From positions 56,948 to 120,947 of the forward strand of contig JANYGI010000052.1 in NCBI GenBank assembly GCA_025362495.1: DNA of 64,000 nt. Reading direction: 5' to 3'. Positions 9,113 through 18,089 of the stretch are shown piece by piece. This stretch comes from Byssovorax sp. Lineage in GTDB: Bacteria > Myxococcota_A > Polyangia > Polyangiales > Polyangiaceae. The stretch's first letter is position 1, and every line of letters begins with the position of its first letter. Both the position numbers and the translations under genes were made by a program. The notes beneath the pieces are model-generated. The model did not search any database and was not told where the DNA came from. It saw only the letters and a program-made list of their open reading frames with translations.

Positions 9113-9907
9113 TCAGGTGCAGGGCACGAGGAGTCCCGCGCCGAGGATCCCTGGATGCACGATCTCGGGCTGGCCCGGGAGGCCGGCTGGATTGGGAGGC
9201 AAAGGAGCGGTATAGCCGTGCGCGTGCAACGGGTCGTGCCAGGGGCGATAGCAGGCAAAGCCTTCTGCTTCCGCGACCGTTGGACGGTGAACCGGCGGAC
9301 TCGCGGTTGAGGTGCTCGATCGATATGCGATCAGCACCAACGTCTCGGAAGGATTGATATGACCCAGCCCGAGCGCCGTGAGAATATCCTGGGTAGTGCG
9401 AGAGAGAATATCAAACGGATTCACGTTCGGTGTTGCGGCGCAGAACGTCGCCCAGACGACGTATTGACCCACACGCGCCGCCCGCAGCCGGCGATCGATG
9501 CGTGGTGGCAGCGAAGGCTGCCCGGCATAGCGTTGAAGCATATCCTCCGCCGCTGCGGCAGTGAGTTGCCCGCCGGACGCCCCGACGACCAGGTCCGCGT
9601 AGCTCTTGACGGCCAGGGCCCGCCCGAGCACGTCCGGGACCGACGCTACCGGCATCAGCGCACCCTGGAACTGGTGGGCGCGGCAGCCCTGCGCCCACGC
9701 ATCGGGAGCCGACGTACCTGCGCCGAGCGCCTGACCGAAAGCCTCGAGCAACGAGGTGAAATCGGCGACGGGCAGCGCCGTCTCGTGCTCGATGTTCGTA
9801 GTCACCCGGACCCGATCGCCCGAGCCGCCGCGCCAGGTCGCGAGCTGCGCTTCGACATGCGCCCGCGCGGAGGGTGAAATTGCTCCAATCGCGGCCGGAA
9901 AGCTCAA
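9113..9907 (-). CDS. Unknown protein, first large gene of an unrecognised operon
   Basis: A 264-residue soluble protein without a recognised family. The N-terminal two-thirds is alpha-helical with a basic patch ('PPRIDRRLRAARVGQY'). The C-terminal third is Pro/His-rich ('PWHDPLHAHGY', then 'PLPPNPAGLPGQPEI') and may bind metal or be extended. The likely start is TTG, which overlaps the stop of a small upstream frame as TTGA, a typical coupling arrangement. No signal peptide or membrane segment. It is co-directional with the next two unknown genes and the Uma2 nuclease. Confidence 0.65.
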   Translation of the reverse strand: MSFPAAIGAISPSARAHVEAQLATWRGGSGDRVRVTTNIEHETALPVADFTSLLEAFGQALGAGTSAPDAWAQGCRAHQFQGALMPVASVPDVLGRALAVKSYADLVVGASGGQLTAAAAEDMLQRYAGQPSLPPRIDRRLRAARVGQYVVWATFCAATPNVNPFDILSRTTQDILTALGLGHINPSETLVLIAYRSSTSTASPPVHRPTVAEAEGFACYRPWHDPLHAHGYTAPLPPNPAGLPGQPEIVHPGILGAGLLVPCT

Positions 9908-10098
9908 TGTCGCAGCACCCTAGCGGGCACACGCGAGCGCCGCAAGATGCGGGGGCAGGCCGTCCGCGGCGCCGAACGGGTCCTGCGTCTGCGCTGGGCT
10001 CGCGCGATCATCTCGACGAACGTCTCAGCTTGCTGCAACACGAGGTGAATCTTCTCTTGCCTCCTCCTCGATCCACTTCGAGCGCTCCTCAACATCAT
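9904..10098 (-). CDS. Possible small basic protein leading the unknown operon
   Basis: A 64-codon frame starting at tandem ATGs (10098 and 10095) with GGGAGA eight bases upstream, and ending in a TGA that overlaps the TTG start of the next gene. The product has a helical stretch 'EKIHLVLQQAETFVEMIARAQ' flanked by arginine-rich segments. The ribosome binding site and the coupled overlap argue that it is translated; the arginine-rich C-terminus could equally be chance sequence in GC-rich DNA. No family recognised. It could be a nucleic-acid-binding regulator, but that is only inference from charge. Confidence 0.4.
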   Translation of the reverse strand: MMLRSARSGSRRRQEKIHLVLQQAETFVEMIARAQRRRRTRSAPRTACPRILRRSRVPARVLRH

Positions 10099-10120
10099 GG
10101 TGATCTCCCGGATCATCGGG

Positions 10121-10139
10121 GGTGATCGCCGCGATCACC
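10121..10139. promoter_or_regulatory. 19-bp palindrome, candidate operator
   Basis: GGTGATCGC and its exact reverse complement GCGATCACC are separated by one base. The dyad lies 22 bp upstream of the small basic ORF that leads the minus-strand unknown operon and 91 bp upstream of the divergent GH26 gene, so it is well placed as an operator for one or both. The short spacer makes it a poor terminator. The cognate regulator is not identified. Confidence 0.5.
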
Positions 10140-10230
10140 TCTCGGGTCCAGCGCCGCGTCGAATCTCGCAAATCCAGCCTTCAGCCTCCGGCAGCTCGCT
10201 GGCAGAGACCTTGCTGTACGTGGCCGCACC

Positions 10231-11829
10231 ATGCGCCACCCCTCTGCCACCCATCGCGCTCCGATCTTGCAACTCGGCAGCTCGCTGCTCACCGTGGTCG
10301 CCGCGCTGGCTTGCGCCGCGGGCTGCACCACGACGGGCGCGACACCGGGTGAGCACACCGGCGGCGCAGGAGGCTCGGTGTCGATTGGCACCACCACGGT
10401 GGGCGAAGGCGGCGCGACGTCGACCTCCGGCGGCGGCGGCGCCCCGCCGACCACCATGGCGACCAAGGTGCCCGCCAGCTTCCGTACGCTGAACACGAGT
10501 CACTATCTCTCGGCCACGAACGGCGGTGGAAGCTCGCTCGTCGCCAGCGCTGCTGCCGTGGCCGCCAACGAGACGTTCACGCTCATCGATCTCGACGGCG
10601 GCGCGCTCCTCGACGGCGACGAGGTCCGCATCTCGGCGCCGAACGGACAGTATGTCTCGGCCAAGGATGGCGGCGGCTCCACCCTCGATATCAGCGCCTC
10701 GGCTCCGGGCGACGACGAGACCTTCGTGATCACCCGCCTCGCCGGGCCAGCGACGATCGCGGCCGGCGATCAGGTGGCCTTCAAGACCAAGCTCAAGGTC
10801 GATTACATCTCGGCGATCGACGGCGGCGGCGGTGAGGTCCGAGCCGACGCGCCCTGGGCCAAGGGGTGGGAGACGTTCCTCATCAGCCTCGACGGGAACA
10901 ACCCGCCTCCCACCACCACCCCCGGTAAGCAGAAGGTCCTCGATTATCTGAACGGCATCTCGGGCAACAAGACGGTGGCCGGGCAGCACAACAAGTTCAA
11001 CTCCGATCCTGCCGGGGCCACGCAGCAGCTCCAGAGCATCACCGGGAAAACGCCAGGCCTCTGGAGCGCTGATTTCGGCTTCGGCCAGGACGCCGTCGAC
11101 AACCGCGCCAAGATGATCACCGAGGCCAAGAAGCAGTGGAGCGACGGCGCGATCGTCCAGATCATGTACCACAACTGCGTGCCCACCCGCGACGAGCTCT
11201 GCGACTGGGACGACGTCGGCGGCGCGCACCCCCAGCACCTCACCGACGATCAGTGGGCCCAGCTCGTCACCGACGGGACCGATCTCAACAAGGCCTGGAA
11301 AGGCCGCCTCGATACGCTCTCGGTCTTCTTCGCCGATCTGAAGGCCGCGGGCGTCGCGCCGCTCTTTCGCCCGCTCCACGAGATGAACCAGGGCGCGTTC
11401 TGGTGGGGTGGCCGCGGCGGGGCCGACGGCACCCGCAAGCTCTGGCAAATCACCCACGATTACCTGACCAAGCAGAAGGGCTTCGACAACATCATCTGGG
11501 TCTGGGACGTGCAAGATTTCACGACACTGGATGATGACATCAATGCCTACAACCCGGGCAGCGACTACTTCGACATCGCCGCGCTCGACATGTACGACGT
11601 CGGGTACATCCAGCACAATTACGATCTCCTGCTCGGCGCCGCGGCCGGCAAGCCGATCGCCATCGGCGAGTGCGAGCAATTGCCGACGAGCGCGCTGCTC
11701 GTGAAGCAGCCGAAGTGGGCCTTCTTCATGCTCTGGCCCGACTTCGTCGGGGAGAACACGAGTGTTCTCCCCGGGCTCTACGGCGCGCCCAACGTCGTCA
11801 CCGAAGATCAGATGCCCGGCTGGAAGTGA
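10231..11829 (+). CDS. GH26 beta-mannanase-like lipoprotein with fascin-like trefoil
   Basis: The 532-residue product has a lipoprotein signal peptide (lipobox ...CAAGC, Cys32), a Gly/Thr/Ser linker (33-78), a beta-trefoil-like domain (about 80-222) with three repeats of the form 'Y(L/V/I)SA..GGG' at 92, 141 and 192 as in fascin-like domains, and a GH26 glycoside hydrolase domain (about 232-525). The expected catalytic residues are present: acid/base E384 in 'FRPLHEMNQG' and nucleophile E480 in 'PIAIGE'. GH26 enzymes cleave beta-1,4-mannan or related glucans, so this is probably a surface-attached polysaccharide-degrading enzyme with its own carbohydrate-binding module. The 3' end overlaps the convergent antiporter gene by 32 bp. 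Confidence 0.9.
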   Translation: MRHPSATHRAPILQLGSSLLTVVAALACAAGCTTTGATPGEHTGGAGGSVSIGTTTVGEGGATSTSGGGGAPPTTMATKVPASFRTLNTSHYLSATNGGGSSLVASAAAVAANETFTLIDLDGGALLDGDEVRISAPNGQYVSAKDGGGSTLDISASAPGDDETFVITRLAGPATIAAGDQVAFKTKLKVDYISAIDGGGGEVRADAPWAKGWETFLISLDGNNPPPTTTPGKQKVLDYLNGISGNKTVAGQHNKFNSDPAGATQQLQSITGKTPGLWSADFGFGQDAVDNRAKMITEAKKQWSDGAIVQIMYHNCVPTRDELCDWDDVGGAHPQHLTDDQWAQLVTDGTDLNKAWKGRLDTLSVFFADLKAAGVAPLFRPLHEMNQGAFWWGGRGGADGTRKLWQITHDYLTKQKGFDNIIWVWDVQDFTTLDDDINAYNPGSDYFDIAALDMYDVGYIQHNYDLLLGAAAGKPIAIGECEQLPTSALLVKQPKWAFFMLWPDFVGENTSVLPGLYGAPNVVTEDQMPGWK

Positions 11830-12595
11830 CCCTGGAGCGCCAGGCCGAGAGCCGCCTGGCCGCGGGATCCACCAGCTTGAACAGCAGCGGGTTGAGCGTG
11901 ATTGACACGATCGCCGCCGCGACGAGGGGCTGAGTCGCGCGCTCCGGGAGCACGTGGGGATCGAGCCCGAGGGCCGCCAGGATGAACACGACGAGCGTGA
12001 AGACGACCAGCGCGACGACCTTGACCACCGCGAGGCCGATCGTGATCACCACCGCTCCAGCGCCGCCCGCGTGCTCGCCGGCGAAGATGGGCAAGAGCAC
12101 GAGGACGAGCACGGTGAACACGTCTTCGACCAGCAACCAGCCCACGGCGACGTGGCCTGCCGGCGTGTGGAGAGCGTCGTTGTCGGCGAGGACCCGGATC
12201 AGGACCACGGTGCTCGCCACCGAGATCGAGAGTCCGAACAGGATCCCCGCGCCGAGGCTCCAGCCTAAGCCGCGCGTCATCACCACGCCGAGCAGGGTCG
12301 CCACCGCGATTTGCACCAGCGCTCCCGGGATCGCGATGCGGCGCACGGCGAGGAGATCCTTGACGTGGAAATGCAGGCCGACGCCGAACATCAGCAGGAT
12401 CACGCCGAGCTCGGCGAGCTGCTCGGCGATGTGCGCCCGCGCGACGAACCCGGGAGTGAACGGTCCTACGACGATCCCTGCCAGGAGGTAGCCAACGATC
12501 GGAGAGAGCCGGAGTCGCTGGGTGAAATAGCCGAGGATCAGCGCCGCGGTGAACGCGCCGGTGAGCGTGAAAACGAGGTCGAGATCGTGCGGCAT
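11798..12595 (-). pseudogene. CPA2 (KefB/YbaL-type) antiporter, internally deleted and truncated
   Basis: The 265-residue product begins like a full CPA2 cation/proton antiporter of the YbaL type: 'LSPIVGYLLAGIVVGPFTPGF', 'GVILLMFGVGLHF', 'STVVLIRVLADND', 'GWLLVEDVF'. After the sixth or seventh membrane segment ('VVKVVALVVFTLVV', about residue 205) it jumps in frame to the final membrane segment of the family ('FILAALGL...SITLNPLLFKLVDP'), skipping what is about 150 residues in E. coli YbaL. It then stops without the cytoplasmic TrkA-N/RCK domain; its last ten codons lie in the 3' end of the GH26 gene. The ion pathway should be broken, so this looks like a remnant, although the reading frame is still open. 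Confidence 0.8.
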
Positions 12596-12700
12596 GGTTC
12601 CTCTCGGCCCCGAGTGGGGACCGGTCGAACCATGGAGCGAGGGAGCTTGTCCCGCCCGGGGGCGCAGCCTCCCCGCAAACGCCGCGGCGATCGCGTTCGC

Positions 12701-13903
12701 TCAGCGAGAGCGGTGGAGCCGCACGGCCTCTTCGTAGACGTCGCACATCGTCCACGCCACGCTCGGCCAGTCATAACGCTGCTCCACCAGCGCTCGGCCG
12801 CGCGCGCCGGCGCTCGCCGCCAGCTCTTCGTCCTTCAGATAAGGCTCGATGGCGTCGGCCAGCGCGGCGGGGGTGCCGGCGATCCAGCGGCCGGCGCCGG
12901 CCTTTTCGAGCTCGGACCACGGCGTCCCCCGGGCCGCGACCACCGGCGTCAACGATGCGAGCGCCTCGACCACGACGTTGCCAAAGTTCTCGCTGTGGGA
13001 CGGCAGGGCGAGGACGCGGCAGCCGGCCAGGAAATCGAGCTTGGCCTCGCCGTGCAGCTCACCCTGGAAATGCAGGCGATCGGTGAGCGACAGGCTCTCC
13101 GCGAGGCGCTCCAGCTCGGCCTTGTGCGCGGCGTCGGCCGTCGGTCCGGCGAGCGCGATCTCCACGTCGAGGCCGCGATCGCGGAGGATCGCCGCGGCCT
13201 CGATCAGCCGATCGAGCCCCTTGATCGGGTGGATGCGGCCGAGCGCGCCGATCACCAGCCCCGGCGCCGCGCGCCGCTTGCGGGCCTCGGCGTCGGCGCG
13301 CGGCTCGAGGTCGGTGCCATTCGGCACCACGCGCACCTGGACGGCGTCGCCGAGGACGCGCCGGATCGATAGGGCCTCTTCGGCGCTGGTGGCGTGGAAG
13401 ATCGCCGTTCGCCGTAAAAATGGGCCGAACGCGGTGATCCACGCCCGCTTGGTCCGCGCCGAGGCGATGGCGAGCGCCGCCGGTTCGAGCATGCCTCGCG
13501 GCGAGAGGACGACGGCGCGATGGGCCAGCTCGGCCGCGACGAGGGCGACCATCGACGGCGCAGAGAAGATCGAGAGAATGTGGACGACGTCGGCGCGGCG
13601 GGCCTCGCGGTACGACTCGAGGGCGTACGCGGGCGCGAGATCCGGCATGGCGCGGCGGCGGAGATAGCGGACCGGGACGCCGCGCCAGGTCTGCCATTCC
13701 GAGGTGACGTCGAGGCGCTCATGGCCGTGCGAATCGGTGGTCAAGACGCGCACGTCGACGCCGAGCCGCCCGAGCTCGACGACCAGGCCCTCGACGCTGC
13801 GCACCGGCCCGCCGTAGCGGTACGCGGGCGCGAACGACGGCGTGGCGTGGAGGACGCGGAGCCGCGTCGGCGGCGATCCGGCTCTGCTGCTGTCGGCGGA
13901 CAC
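12701..13903 (-). CDS. Glycosyltransferase family 4-type
   Basis: A 400-residue GT-B fold enzyme. The N-terminal half has the acceptor-domain opening 'LHATPSFAPAYRYGGPVRSVEGL', the centre has 'RVVPNGTDLEP' and 'ALGRIHPIKGLDRLIEAAA', and the C-terminal donor domain carries the conserved 'SHSENFGNVVVEALA' with the two spaced glutamates that contact the nucleotide sugar. It probably adds a sugar to a surface polysaccharide or lipid carrier; donor and acceptor cannot be read from the sequence. It is divergent from the TolC-like gene, with 70 bp between the starts. Confidence 0.92.
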   Translation of the reverse strand: MSADSSRAGSPPTRLRVLHATPSFAPAYRYGGPVRSVEGLVVELGRLGVDVRVLTTDSHGHERLDVTSEWQTWRGVPVRYLRRRAMPDLAPAYALESYREARRADVVHILSIFSAPSMVALVAAELAHRAVVLSPRGMLEPAALAIASARTKRAWITAFGPFLRRTAIFHATSAEEALSIRRVLGDAVQVRVVPNGTDLEPRADAEARKRRAAPGLVIGALGRIHPIKGLDRLIEAAAILRDRGLDVEIALAGPTADAAHKAELERLAESLSLTDRLHFQGELHGEAKLDFLAGCRVLALPSHSENFGNVVVEALASLTPVVAARGTPWSELEKAGAGRWIAGTPAALADAIEPYLKDEELAASAGARGRALVEQRYDWPSVAWTMCDVYEEAVRLHRSR

Positions 13904-13973
13904 CCGCCGAGAGCTACCGCGAGGCCGGCCGGGCGTACACCTCGGAGCCGCCCTCGTGCTACGGTCGCGCGCG

Positions 13974-15380
13974 ATGAAACGACGGTCAGCACCGCGGATC
14001 TTCGCAGCGGCGCTGCTCGCCGGGGTGGGCGCTCTCGGCCTCTCTGCCCTCGATTTCGATCCGAGCGCCTCCGGCCTCTCGCTGCGCGAGGCTCACGCCG
14101 CCGCGCGCGCGTCCTACACCCTGCCGCGCATCCTCGAGCTCGCCGACGGGAACCACCCCAACATCGCGATGGCCCGCGCCAAGGTGAAGCAGGCCCGCGC
14201 CCAGCTCGACGAGGCCCACTGGGCGCCGTTCAGCCAGTTCAAGCTCACCGGCGGCGTGGCCATCATCCCGACGCTCGCCGGCAACAACGTCTATTCGCCC
14301 AACACCGACGTGTCGCTCACGTCGAGCCTCGGCGTCGGCTGGCGCGCGGGGATCGAGGGCGTGCTGCCCCTCTGGACCTTTGGCAAGATCTCCAATCTAT
14401 GGGAGGCCGCCGACGCCAACGTGAAGGTCAACGAGGCCGCGGTGGAGCGCGATCGCGACGCGGTGCGCGTCGACGTGCGCAAGGCCTTCTTCGGGCTCCA
14501 GCTCGCGCGCGACTCGCAGCTCTTGCTGAAGGACGTGCGCTCTGCGATCGACAAGGGGCAGGCCGCCCTCCAGAAGCAGATCGACAAGGACGAGGGCGAT
14601 CCCATCGATCTGCTCAAGCTCCAGACCTACGGATCGGAGCTCGACATCCGCGAGGCCGAGGCGTCGCGCTACGTGAACGTCGCGCTCGCGGGGCTGCGCT
14701 TCTACAGCGGCGTCCCCGATCTCGACATCCCGGACGAGCCGATCCGCCCGCCCAAGCACCAGATCGGTCACGTCACGCGCTACCTCCAGGCCGCGACGCT
14801 CTACCGGCCCGAGATGGCCATGGTGAAGGCCGGCCTCAACGCGCGGCAAGCGCAGGTGCAGCTCGCGCGCGCGGGGCTCTTCCCCGACATCGGCCTCGGC
14901 CTCCAGCTCGGCGTCAGCGCGGCGCCGCAGATCGCCGATCAGCTCAACCCGTACGTCGTCGATCCCGGGAACTACTTCCACTACGGCGCGGCGATCGTGT
15001 TCCAGTGGAAGCTCGATTTCCTGCCGCAGACCGCGAAGATCCGCTTCGCCGAGGCCGAGCTCGACGAGATCCGCGCCCAGCAGCGCCTGGCCCTCGGCGG
15101 CGTCGCGGCCGAGGTCGAGCAGGCCTACGCCGAGGTGATCGACTGGAAGAAGCGCGTCGACATCTACGCCAGGGCCGTGCAAACGGCGAAGCGCTGGCTG
15201 GTGATGGTGCAGCAGGGCATCGACGTCGGCACCATCGCCGACAAGGAGCTGCTCGATCCGGCGAAGGCCTACGCCCTGAACCGCTTCAACCAGCTCAACG
15301 CGATCATGGAGCTCGACATGGCGATGTCGCGCCTGGCCAAGGCCACGGGATGGGACGCGATCGCGCCGGACGGCACCTGA
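13974..15380 (+). CDS. TolC-family outer-membrane efflux protein
   Basis: The 468-residue protein has a signal peptide (1-33), two long alpha-helical repeats and short beta segments characteristic of outer-membrane efflux proteins: 'ILELADGNHPNIAMARAKV' opens the first repeat, and 'ATLYRPEMAMVKAGLNARQA' the second. TolC-type trimers form the exit duct of tripartite pumps or type I secretion. I start at ATG 13974 because the signal peptide begins there; an upstream in-frame start would add 44 residues of arginine-rich sequence. No inner-membrane pump or adaptor gene is adjacent. Confidence 0.88.
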   Translation: MKRRSAPRIFAAALLAGVGALGLSALDFDPSASGLSLREAHAAARASYTLPRILELADGNHPNIAMARAKVKQARAQLDEAHWAPFSQFKLTGGVAIIPTLAGNNVYSPNTDVSLTSSLGVGWRAGIEGVLPLWTFGKISNLWEAADANVKVNEAAVERDRDAVRVDVRKAFFGLQLARDSQLLLKDVRSAIDKGQAALQKQIDKDEGDPIDLLKLQTYGSELDIREAEASRYVNVALAGLRFYSGVPDLDIPDEPIRPPKHQIGHVTRYLQAATLYRPEMAMVKAGLNARQAQVQLARAGLFPDIGLGLQLGVSAAPQIADQLNPYVVDPGNYFHYGAAIVFQWKLDFLPQTAKIRFAEAELDEIRAQQRLALGGVAAEVEQAYAEVIDWKKRVDIYARAVQTAKRWLVMVQQGIDVGTIADKELLDPAKAYALNRFNQLNAIMELDMAMSRLAKATGWDAIAPDGT

Positions 15381-15393
15381 GCCAGATGTAACT

Positions 15394-15411
15394 CGGTTGC
15401 ATTTGCAACCG
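15394..15411. terminator. Hairpin between convergent genes
   Basis: CGGTTGC and GCAACCG pair perfectly around the loop ATTT. The hairpin lies 13 bp after the TolC-like stop and 36 bp from the stop of the convergent kinase gene. There is no T-run, so it may be a weak or factor-assisted terminator serving either strand. Confidence 0.4.
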
Positions 15412-15447
15412 GGATGCTGGAGCGCCGCGCCGCGCCGGGCGGCTGCT

Positions 15448-17220
15448 TCAGTGGATCATCAGCAGCAGGAGCAGGCTCAGCATCAGCAGCACGGCGCCGG
15501 CGGCGGCGATGGCGATGGCGAGCTGGGTCTGCTGCGGGGCGGCGCGGAAGCGCTTGACGGCGTCCTCGATCAGGTGGCCGACGCGGGTGAGCGCGCGGTC
15601 GAACGAGGCCTGCCACGCCGGCTTGTTCGCGGGGGCGGCCTCGGCCGGGTAGGGCTCGTCCATCCGCGGGATCAGCGGCAGCGTCGACAGGACCAGGTTC
15701 GGCGCGCTGAGGCGCTGCTGCTGCGGGATCGCCCCGAGCGACCGCGGATCGAGCGTGGGGGCGCTCGTCATCGGATCGTGGTTCGCGACGCCCTCGGTCC
15801 AGGGGTTGGTGGGGCCGTCCTCGGGGGGCGGTCCGCCGAAGCGCGGCGCGGGGATGCCCGAGCCCGGATCGATCGAGGATCCGCCGGGGCTCTTCAGCGT
15901 CTGCAGGAACGGCCGCTCGGCGCGCGGCTCGGGCAGCGGCATGTCGGCCTGGAAGGCGCTCGTCGGCGTATCGCGATCTTTGTCGGGGCGGGGCGCGAGC
16001 TCGGGGCCGTCGTGCGCGGCCTTCATGTACATCTCGGTCGGCGTGTCGCGGGCTCCGGGCGGCTCGGAGTCCATCTGCGGACGGGCCGGCTTCGCGGGCG
16101 CTTCGTGCGGCGCCATCTTCACCGTCGACTTGAAGTTCGGCGGCGGCGACTGCGGCTCGAGCGGCGGCAGCGGCACGAGGCTGCCAGCGGGCGGCGGCTG
16201 CGTCAGCGACGACATCGGCGTGCGCGGCTGCGGCGTGCTCAGCGCGACGAGGGCCGACGGCGTGATCGTCCCGCCGCCGCCGGTCATGCTCCGGGCGGGG
16301 CCGCCCTGCGATCGCCCGTCGCCGCGGATCCACATGCCGAACGCCGAGTTTCCCTGCGGCAGGAGCGCCGTCGCGAAGTCGGCCATCGTCGCGGGGCGAT
16401 CGTCGCGGTTGGTGCTCAGCGTGCGCATCACCATGTCGCAGACGTCGGCGGGGAGATCGGGGCGGAGGCGCCCGAGGTGCGTCGGCGGCCCGGAGCAAAG
16501 CGCGAACACGAGGTCGCCGATCGTCTCGGCCTGGAAGGGTTTGCGCCCCGAGAGGCACTCGTAGATGACGACGCCGAGCGAGTACACGTCGGCGCGGACG
16601 TCGACCGCGGACGAGTTCCGGAGCTGCTCGAGGCTCATGTAGTAGGGCGTCCCGACGGTCGAGCCGGTGCGCGTGAGCGAGCTCTTCGGGATCGCGCCCT
16701 CGCCGTCGATCTTCACGATGCCGAAGTCGAGGACCTTCACGTCGTACTGCCCGGGCCAGTTGCTCGAGCAGAGGAAGACGTTCTCGGGCTTCAAATCGCG
16801 GTGAATGATGCCGTGGCCGTGGGCCTCGGTGAGGCACTCGCAGACCTGGAGCGCGATGTTGACCGTCAGCTCCAGGGGGAGCTGCCCTGCCTCGTCGAGG
16901 AGGCCGCGCAGGCTCTGCCCTTCGAGCAGCTCCATCACCAGGTAGGGACCGGCCGGGCCGTTCGTCCCCATGTCGGTGATCTTGGCCGTGTGGCCGTTCT
17001 TCATCAGCGACGAGGCGCGCGCTTCCTGTTCGAGGCGCCCCAAGCCGGTCTCGTCGATCAGCGATTTCAGGGCGAGGTGCCGCCCCGTCATCAGGTGCAC
17101 GACCTCGTGGACCATGCCGTTTCCGCCGTGGCCGATCGCGCGGACGATCCGATAACGCCCGTCGATCACCGTGCCTGCGGCGATCTCTTGGGGCGGGTCG
17201 TCCGGGTTCTGCTTGCTCAT
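15448..17220 (-). CDS. Membrane-anchored Ser/Thr protein kinase
   Basis: A 590-residue Hanks-type kinase. Visible are the glycine loop 'IGHGGNGMVHE' (29-39), ATP-anchoring K52, catalytic HRDLKPEN (140-147), DFG (165-167), a 'GTPYYMSLEQL' activation/P+1 segment, and a kinase domain ending near 295. A long Pro/Ala-rich juxtamembrane region follows, and the last 25 residues are a single hydrophobic segment (about 565-589), so the protein is tail-anchored with the kinase in the cytoplasm and no extracellular sensor. I start at ATG 17220, directly before the domain, rather than the upstream in-frame start. Targets are unknown. Confidence 0.92.
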   Translation of the reverse strand: MSKQNPDDPPQEIAAGTVIDGRYRIVRAIGHGGNGMVHEVVHLMTGRHLALKSLIDETGLGRLEQEARASSLMKNGHTAKITDMGTNGPAGPYLVMELLEGQSLRGLLDEAGQLPLELTVNIALQVCECLTEAHGHGIIHRDLKPENVFLCSSNWPGQYDVKVLDFGIVKIDGEGAIPKSSLTRTGSTVGTPYYMSLEQLRNSSAVDVRADVYSLGVVIYECLSGRKPFQAETIGDLVFALCSGPPTHLGRLRPDLPADVCDMVMRTLSTNRDDRPATMADFATALLPQGNSAFGMWIRGDGRSQGGPARSMTGGGGTITPSALVALSTPQPRTPMSSLTQPPPAGSLVPLPPLEPQSPPPNFKSTVKMAPHEAPAKPARPQMDSEPPGARDTPTEMYMKAAHDGPELAPRPDKDRDTPTSAFQADMPLPEPRAERPFLQTLKSPGGSSIDPGSGIPAPRFGGPPPEDGPTNPWTEGVANHDPMTSAPTLDPRSLGAIPQQQRLSAPNLVLSTLPLIPRMDEPYPAEAAPANKPAWQASFDRALTRVGHLIEDAVKRFRAAPQQTQLAIAIAAAGAVLLMLSLLLLLMIH

Positions 17221-17326
17221 CGGGGGGGCGGGGCGTGACGCCCGCGGCCACTCTAGCCGACGTTGCGTCCCGCCGGATAGGGCAGCTTGAACGGGCGTCC
17301 CCTTGGCACTACCGTGTCGCACCGCC

Positions 17327-18082
17327 ATGACCGAACCGCGACGCGCCGCTGTATCCGAACGCACCTCGTCGCTCTCGGCCGCGTCCCGAGCCGACGCCAT
17401 GTTCTACGGCCTGCTGGCCGTCACCGCGGTCTGCACCCTCTGGACGATCCACGCGATTTTTCTCGAGGCGCCGACGGAGGCGACCATGGGCATCGTCCAG
17501 AAAATTTTCTACTTCCACGTGCCCATCGCCTACTCGATGTACCTGGGCGCGACGGCCTGCTTCGTCGGATCGGCGGGCTACCTCTACAACGGCAAGCAGG
17601 GCTGGGACTCGCTCGCCCGCGCCGGGGCCGAGGTCGCGGTGGTGATGGGCCTGCTCGTGATGATCACCGGGCCGCTCTGGGCCGCGAAGGCCTGGGGCGT
17701 GTACTGGACCTGGGATCCGCGGCTCACCACGCAGATGCTGAGCGTGCTGCTCTACGTCGCGTACCTCGTGCTCCGCCTCTTCACGGGCGACGGCGACGCC
17801 GAGCGGCGCTTCGCCGCGGCCCTCGGCGTGCTCGGCGCGGCCAACCTGCCGATCATCCATTTCTCGGTGCAGAAATGGGGCGGCACCCACCCGGCCGTGA
17901 TCACCGGCAAGGGCGGCGGACTCACCGATCCGGCCATGGTCTCCACGCTGATGTTCGGGTTCCTGTCGTTCACGTTGTTCTCCATCGTCCTCCTCTGGTC
18001 ACGCTTCCGGATCGATCTCTCCTCTTCTCGCCTGGCCGACCTGGAGCAGCAGGCTCTCGAGCTCGGGATCGGCGAGGACTGA
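17327..18082 (+). CDS. ccmC: Cytochrome c maturation heme exporter subunit CcmC
   Basis: The 251-residue protein has about six membrane helices and the tryptophan-rich heme-handling motif 'WGVYWTWDPRLT' of the CcmC/CcsA family, together with 'KIFYFHVPIAYSMYLG' containing the conserved periplasmic-side histidine and a second His in 'PIIHFSV'. CcmC presents heme to the chaperone CcmE during system I cytochrome c maturation. I prefer ATG 17327 to an upstream TTG. It is followed after 7 bp by a CcmD-like gene; ccmA, ccmB, ccmE and ccmF are not in this window. Confidence 0.9.
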   Translation: MTEPRRAAVSERTSSLSAASRADAMFYGLLAVTAVCTLWTIHAIFLEAPTEATMGIVQKIFYFHVPIAYSMYLGATACFVGSAGYLYNGKQGWDSLARAGAEVAVVMGLLVMITGPLWAAKAWGVYWTWDPRLTTQMLSVLLYVAYLVLRLFTGDGDAERRFAAALGVLGAANLPIIHFSVQKWGGTHPAVITGKGGGLTDPAMVSTLMFGFLSFTLFSIVLLWSRFRIDLSSSRLADLEQQALELGIGED

Positions 18083-18089
18083 GCCCAAC

